Source: Saccoglossus kowalevskii
Taxonomy: Eukaryota; Hemichordata; Enteropneusta; Harrimaniidae
Direction: 5' to 3'
Assembly (NCBI RefSeq): GCF_000003605.2
Contig: NW_003105110.1
Coordinates: 164,972-200,127 of the forward strand
Length of the DNA stretch: 35,156 nucleotides
The notes under the pieces were generated by a model. That model was not told the DNA's origin and made no database searches. It saw only the letters and a list, made by a program, of their open reading frames with translations. The position numbers and the translations under genes are program-made. Positions 30,901 through 35,156 of this stretch are shown here, piece by piece. Each line of letters begins with the position of its first letter. Position 1 is the stretch's first letter.

Positions 30901-33900
30901 TACATCATGGGAATGCTGAAATCCAAAATGTTTAAAAACAGAGTCAGCAAACTTCTTTGTATGGATCGAGTCCTGTCAAACCCTGGTGGCAGCCATGTTT
31001 GTTTTTATTATTAGAGGACGCTTACACGCGTAATCATTCTATATTTGGAATTCGCATTTCCTAATATGGTAGGATGAAAATACCCAGTAAAATACCGCAA
31101 AATTACAGCATGCTGTAACTTATGGCTTTACGGTGACAGATGTATAATAATGTGCATTGTTCTCATAACATTTTTTTTCCCAAGTTTGTTTTAATAATTT
31201 AATATTAAACAACACTTGACACTGTGTGAATGTCTAGTCCAGGAATGAGATTTTATTTTCATCACATACTTGAATATCTGCGTCTGATCTAAACTAGACT
31301 AAAAGTTTGAATGGGATGTCAATAGTCTTGAATGTGTCAATGTTAGTGATGTACATGTAGTTCATACCAAATAAGGGAAACTTTGAATGAGTGCAGATAC
31401 ATTTTCAAATGAGTGCAGATACAGCTTTGTGCTATATGATAATGTAGCATTACTATTGTTTATTTCAGGCATATCAAGGCATGACATACTATTATGGTGT
31501 ATTGATAATGAGTTTGAATTAGTTGAATTAAACACAGAACGTGAAGAAGATGATGATGATGAGGAATATGGTAGAGATAATCTAACTTATTCACTTTTTG
31601 TAAATTGATCTTTCCACCTTTTAGAACAGGACAGGAATTTTTTTTCTCAACAGAAAGTTTTGAAACATGCTAGCAAATTATTTACCAGTATATGCAAATT
31701 TTATGCAATTTTATAATAAGTTGTCCCAATGGTGCATTCATATTTTCAGACAATTCTGGGTGTTGACTTGAATAATCCTCTCGTAAATAAATTGTGCACC
31801 AAAATTTGCATAATAACAACTTATAATATGATTCATAATTTACTGATATTAATTAATGTTTATTTTTAGATATATGTGGATTGAAGAGAATAATTTCAGC
31901 TTTACATGCTCACACATGGCCAAATCTTGTGATGAAAGGTATGTAAGTTTTTGTTTTCATTGTTAGAACAGAACACAGAAAATGAATATTATATGTATGG
32001 AACAGTAAAGAGAGGATACGTGACTCATGAAAATTATAATGATATAAATCTGATATCATTCGGTCACGAATAGGAGATACTATTTATCCTATGTATGCTT
32101 TTTACAGCTTTTATTCATCTTAACTACATTGGAATCAAAACATTTGTGAGAAGGTCAAGGATTCTTAACTTAGGATTCTTATTAATTTGCATAATAAAAT
32201 GCTGTTTCTTGAGTAAAGTTGACTAACATTTTATAGCTATATAGCATTTTATATAACAATTTTGCAGTTGTAACAATTTACTTATTTTGGAAGTAATTCT
32301 ATCTTTGGATTTTATTGATTTTACACAAGATTTTATGACAATTTGGCAACCGGTACATTGAGGAAACTGCCAAGTTGAATTTGGGAGAATTAGAAATGGC
32401 AAAGTCCATATATATAAAACATTAACACCATAACGCATGTTGGTGAATGTCCGATAACAAAAATATCTAATGAGCTGTATTACATGGGACAGGTATGATA
32501 CATAAAATAATCATATATAAATTATTTTGAATATTAACAGTTATGGTATTAAAATGTTTTTTTGTTTTTTTTTGTATTCAAAGATATTTTTTATTAAGTC
32601 ATGTCATTTAAAATATAAATTTCAATTTTACTTATCAATCATATGAAATACTTGTACTTAGTCAGTATGTCAGAAATTTGATACCCCATGTCCTAATATG
32701 TGCATTTAATTTCCTTTTTTTGTTGGCAATAACATACATTTGTATTCATTCTTCTGAATATTTTGAACAAAAGGTTTAAGATGTTTGAAACATTTGCAGA
32801 TATAAATTAAATGCTTTGTAACTAATAAGAAACAAATTAAGCAACAATGGCTCATGTGAATCTCCCAACAAAATTGTTTCATCAGATATTTCTCAACCAT
32901 GGCATTGAAATGTTAAGTGAGATTAATCCACACAATAAATTGACAACAAATCACTTACTATGGGCGCAAAATTTCTGAATACCATAAAGTCGGCCATTCA
33001 GTCAGCTAATATTTCTAGTTTGCAACATCACTAGCCACTTTGCTGGATGGTTTAGTGCACATAGTAAAAGCTGCAATAAAATATTGGAATTGGGTTATTT
33101 TTTCATATCTCAAAATTATATCTGGTGACATGGGAGGAAAAATAGCATAATATTGTCAAAACATTTTAAATATTTGACATTCAATTCAATAAGTTTACAG
33201 TGTGAACAAATTTGAATTTGGCTCAAATTTCTTAATACAGCAAACAAATGATACATTGTAAGTATCGATAGACTGTTTATCAATTTCTCTTTCCATTGTC
33301 ATTACTTTTTTTGACCTACGGTACATTGTTTTTGACAAAAATACTTTATTTTCGCTATTTTCGGGATGATTCCTTGAAAATAAAATCCAGCGAATATACT
33401 TTTTTTCCTATATTTCACATTAAACTCATCAAAAATCAGTGAAAATAAATTCTATACAAAACGCCAAAAAAGCCTTTTCAGCGAAAATTAATTCTAGCAA
33501 AAATAAAGTATTCCACAGTATATGGGCAAAATTATGCAGGTCTATTTTATGATAGGTGACAAACTATTTTGACGTTCAAAAGGTTAGATGTGCACATGTT
33601 AACTTATTATACTTCACTTTAAATAATTTCAGATAGGCCTGGCCTAGGTCCACTTGACCTTCTAAGCTTTGGAGGAAGTCCACTCAGTCACAGAGCGCCT
33701 CTTCCTGATAATTCAGAGGAAGCGGAAGAGATCCCAGCATGTGGTGAAAAGGCTGAGACTGAAACTCAAGAACGAGCCAATAAAACAGATGATGCTGATC
33801 CTGAGGAAGTCGTCACTTCAAAAAATAAAAATTTGGAGAAAAACAAACCTGAAAGTAATTTACATGATAGTGAACAAAATGAACATGATAATGACACAAG

Positions 33901-34969
33901 TGAAAAAATGGAGAAAGCTGACTGTGAACCGATGGAAAAAGTGAAACCTGACGATAGTTCAGCGTCAAATGTATCACAGGGTGCAAGAAAAAAAGAAAAG
34001 CAAGCAAGTCATACAGAAATGATAGGTATGATTTGTTGATGTAAATAATCTAATGACATCTTTTTATAATTGCTGATTATCTAGTAATTTGAATCTTCGT
34101 CAGCCAAGAACCGTTTATTCGGCCGAAGCCTCAACATTAACTCTTGGCAGATTTCACCATGATTTACTGCATGTCACACCGAATTAGAACTCACGATAGA
34201 AATGACACATTATTTGGTAAAATCATGGAGCTAGCTCCATGGTAAAATTAGTTGAATATGTGATGACCCTGAATCTTCACATTTATGATACAGAAACGCT
34301 GATTGGTGGCACCAGCTCTTTGGCACTCCCAATCAAATGACTCAATTTAGCTGAAGTGAAATACAGCTTTTCCTAACACGATCACGCTCGGGTTCGTGGG
34401 CCGGTTATGAATGGCCGGCTTTAGCGAAACCGTGTGATTGGGACAATGAGTAATTTGAGGCACAGAAAATGGGTTTCAGATTCTGTTCATCAGGAAATTC
34501 ATACGTCAACTTTTTCAATATCAAACTAAAGCTTGCCCTTTATGGCAAATACTAGTACTATAGAACTTGTTGAAATACTGGTAGGTACATATACCGGGTA
34601 CATACTATTTTAGCAAATTTGACTATGAATAAATCTTAATTAAGATAAAGTATCAACCATCTCATTGTGAGAATATATTCTATATACATGTATTAGCGAC
34701 ATTAGCTAATATAACATGCCAGCTAAAAAGACATGTTTTACAGTATGACACCTTCTGAAGTTCTTTTTTCAAGTTCCCTGGTACTGGATTTCTCTTTAAA
34801 ATCAGGAAATAAAACCACTATCATTGTATTTATTCTCAACATAAAAAAATTGTTTTTGTAGATGATTTGCTTGGTGATGATGAGAGGAGATTATATGAAG
34901 CGTTAGGAAGCGAAGACCCTGGTGATACGTCATTTGAACAGATGTTCTCGCAGTTTTTAAAGATGAAAG
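27926..34969 (+). CDS. AAGAB: AAGAB, alpha- and gamma-adaptin-binding protein p34 (exons 1-7, 3' end outside window)
   Basis: Seven exons (listed separately) join in frame to 340 codons plus one base; human AAGAB is 315 aa, and its last roughly 45 residues should lie in one or more exons beyond 35156. Seen: N-terminal MAASAVIASCCSVV; the signature YPWTISNKYYTADVELC (about 42-58); SVQAVVIAFENK; WLPFVEAWNPEVRILAC; WCIDNEFELVEL followed by an acidic run; GLKRIISALHAHTWPN; then a long charged linker (174-304) and the start of the C-terminal helix region (FEQMFSQFLKMK). Known: a cytosolic assembly chaperone for AP-1 and AP-2 clathrin adaptors with an N-terminal pseudo-GTPase fold. The start at 27926 is chosen by alignment with human MAA.., though the frame stays open upstream to 27743. 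It shares the promoter with IQCH. Confidence 0.94.
27990..29810. other. AAGAB intron 1
   Basis: 1.8-kb GT-AG intron, AT-rich, with poly(A/T) runs. No gene or clear repeat was recognised. Confidence 0.7.
29811..29998 (+). CDS. AAGAB: AAGAB exon 2 (residues 22-84)
   Basis: 188 nt, acceptor TTTACCCAG, donor AAG|GTATAT, ends in phase 0. Two bases complete Asp22, then ILGLSSLPSYQ, IEAYPWTISNKYYTADVELC and FADSVQAVVIAFENK. The PWTI.NKYY.AD block is the most diagnostic AAGAB sequence here. Confidence 0.97.
30261..30348. repeat. 31-bp tandem repeat, three copies
   Basis: Units start at 30261, 30292 and 30323 with CCTAGGGAGTMACARTGACT followed by TTCAC; the third unit is shorter and diverged (CCTATGGACTCACAGTGAC). 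It ends about 55 bp before the acceptor of AAGAB exon 3. Confidence 0.85.
30405..30501 (+). CDS. AAGAB: AAGAB exon 3 (residues 85-117)
   Basis: 97 nt, acceptor CTTTTCAG, donor CAAG|GTAAGT, ends in phase 1. Encodes QGSFDEVKTWLPFVEAWNPE then VRILACHQFQDQ, matching the W(L)P..(E/K)AW.PEV.IL.C signature. A 31-bp tandem triplet lies just upstream of the acceptor. Confidence 0.96.
30738..30849. mobile_element. small inverted-repeat element D (MITE-like)
   Basis: Perfect 19-bp inverted ends TATGAGGTTATTACGAGGA (30738-30756) and its complement (30831-30849), total 112 bp. The interior also has ACAGTAC inverted near both arms. TA at each edge would suit a Tc1/mariner-type target duplication. Lies in AAGAB intron 3. 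Confidence 0.75.
31469..31570 (+). CDS. AAGAB: AAGAB exon 4 (residues 117-151)
   Basis: 102 nt, acceptor TTATTTCAG, donor TATG|GTAGAG. Encodes GISRHDILLWCIDNEFELVE then LNTEREEDDDDEEY. The WCI..(E/G)FELVEL motif followed by an acidic stretch matches human p34. The donor has a weak +4 to +6, but phase with exon 5 is right. Confidence 0.94.
31870..31938 (+). CDS. AAGAB: AAGAB exon 5 (residues 151-174)
   Basis: 69 nt, acceptor TTTTTAG, donor AAAG|GTATGT. Encodes ICGLKRIISALHAHTWPNLV then MK, equivalent to human GVKRIVQALNANVW. Short but unambiguous by motif and phase. Confidence 0.95.
31939..33632. other. AAGAB intron 5
   Basis: 1.7-kb GT-AG intron. Apart from the foldback repeat at about 33316-33522 and a faint satellite relic after it (about 33541-33598), I see only AT-rich DNA. 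Confidence 0.65.
33316..33522. mobile_element. foldback element E, diverged copy
   Basis: Left arm AATACTTTATTTTCGCTATT; right arm AGCAAAAATAAAGTATTCCA, inverse TGGAATACTTTATTTTTGCT; interior GCGAAAATTAATTC and GTGAAAATAAATTC blocks. Related to the element at 13180-13380 by its GCTG/TTTCGCTGA and CTGTR..A words. Confidence 0.6.
33633..34025 (+). CDS. AAGAB: AAGAB exon 6 (residues 174-305, charged linker)
   Basis: 393 nt, acceptor ATTTCAG, donor ATAG|GTATGA. Begins RPGLGPLDLLSFGGSPLSHR, then about 100 residues very rich in Glu, Asp, Lys, Asn and Ser (TETQERANKTDDADPEE, EKMEKADCEPMEKVK), ending KQASHTEMI. Probably disordered. It is longer than the equivalent human linker as I recall it. Confidence 0.92.
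34026..34861. other. AAGAB intron 6
   Basis: 836-bp GT-AG intron. The part at about 34100-34450 is richer in GC than its surroundings and contains a perfect 18-bp palindrome at 34224-34241 and GGCCGG blocks near 34400. No exon is supported. Confidence 0.6.
34224..34241. repeat. perfect 18-bp palindrome
   Basis: CATGGAGCTAGCTCCATG is its own reverse complement and is flanked on the two sides by GGTAAAAT and GGTAAAAT in direct orientation. Confidence 0.9.
34862..34969 (+). CDS. AAGAB: AAGAB exon 7 (residues 305-341, C-terminal helix start)
   Basis: 108 nt, acceptor TTTTTGTAG, donor AAAG|GTATTT, ends in phase 1. Encodes DDLLGDDERRLYEALGSEDP then GDTSFEQMFSQFLKMK, matching human DVENFERLFSKLKEMK. 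The remaining conserved C-terminal residues must lie past the window edge. Confidence 0.93.
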
Positions 34970-35156
34970 GTATTTATCATGTGGTCTTATTTAGACTAAT
35001 TTATTCCATTGTGAATGTCAAAGACATTTAGATGTGAATCAGTGGTACCCGGTAGGCAAATTAACACCTGTTATAATAATGATAATAATGACCGTAGCAT
35101 TTCTACCCATATTATACACTGTTCTGGCTGTTCTGGTAGTTCAATGCAGTTGTTAA

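Noticed and set aside
33669-33944. 91-codon Lys-rich plus-strand ORF
   Set aside because: Alternative frame of AAGAB exon 6; the AAGAB frame is supported by phase on both sides.

Overview
The window looks like nuclear DNA from a bilaterian animal, most likely a marine invertebrate. It is AT-rich, has many short GT-AG introns and is scattered with small non-autonomous repeats. The species cannot be told from the sequence; a lophotrochozoan (mollusc, annelid or brachiopod type) is my guess only. Nothing prokaryotic, no tRNA or rRNA gene and no autonomous transposon was seen.

Two protein-coding genes account for essentially all recognisable coding sequence, and they are divergent (head-to-head). 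On the minus strand lies a complete IQCH gene (IQ motif-containing protein H). It has 21 coding exons from the start codon at 27705 down to the stop codon at 3040, all 20 introns are GT-AG, and the phases join into one reading frame of 1134 codons plus stop. On the plus strand lies AAGAB (alpha- and gamma-adaptin-binding protein p34). Its start codon is at 27926 and seven coding exons run to 34969; the last exon or exons lie beyond the right edge. The two start codons are 220 bp apart, so one CpG-rich bidirectional promoter must serve both. As I recall, human IQCH and AAGAB on chromosome 15 are also adjacent and divergent, so this looks like an ancient linked pair.

Layout: 1-3039 is the IQCH 3' flank (20-bp minisatellite, one candidate poly(A) signal, no gene seen). 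3040-22017 holds IQCH exons 21 to 2, with repeat-laden introns: a 94-bp satellite, a 33-bp minisatellite that creates false ORFs, TTAA-ended MITE-like elements and foldback elements. 22018-27642 is the long IQCH intron 1. 27643-27989 holds both first exons and the promoter. 27990-35156 holds AAGAB exons 2-7 and introns.

The two proteins have no known shared pathway: IQCH is a calmodulin-binding, testis and sperm-associated protein, and AAGAB is a cytosolic chaperone for assembly of AP-1 and AP-2 clathrin adaptors. What links them here is the promoter. The most interesting protein-level signal is that the C-terminal half of IQCH reads like an ATP-grasp ligase fold. The most interesting DNA-level signals are the compact bidirectional promoter, two families of TTAA-bounded MITEs (one with a likely paralogous empty site) and a strong excess of the palindrome TACCGGTA.
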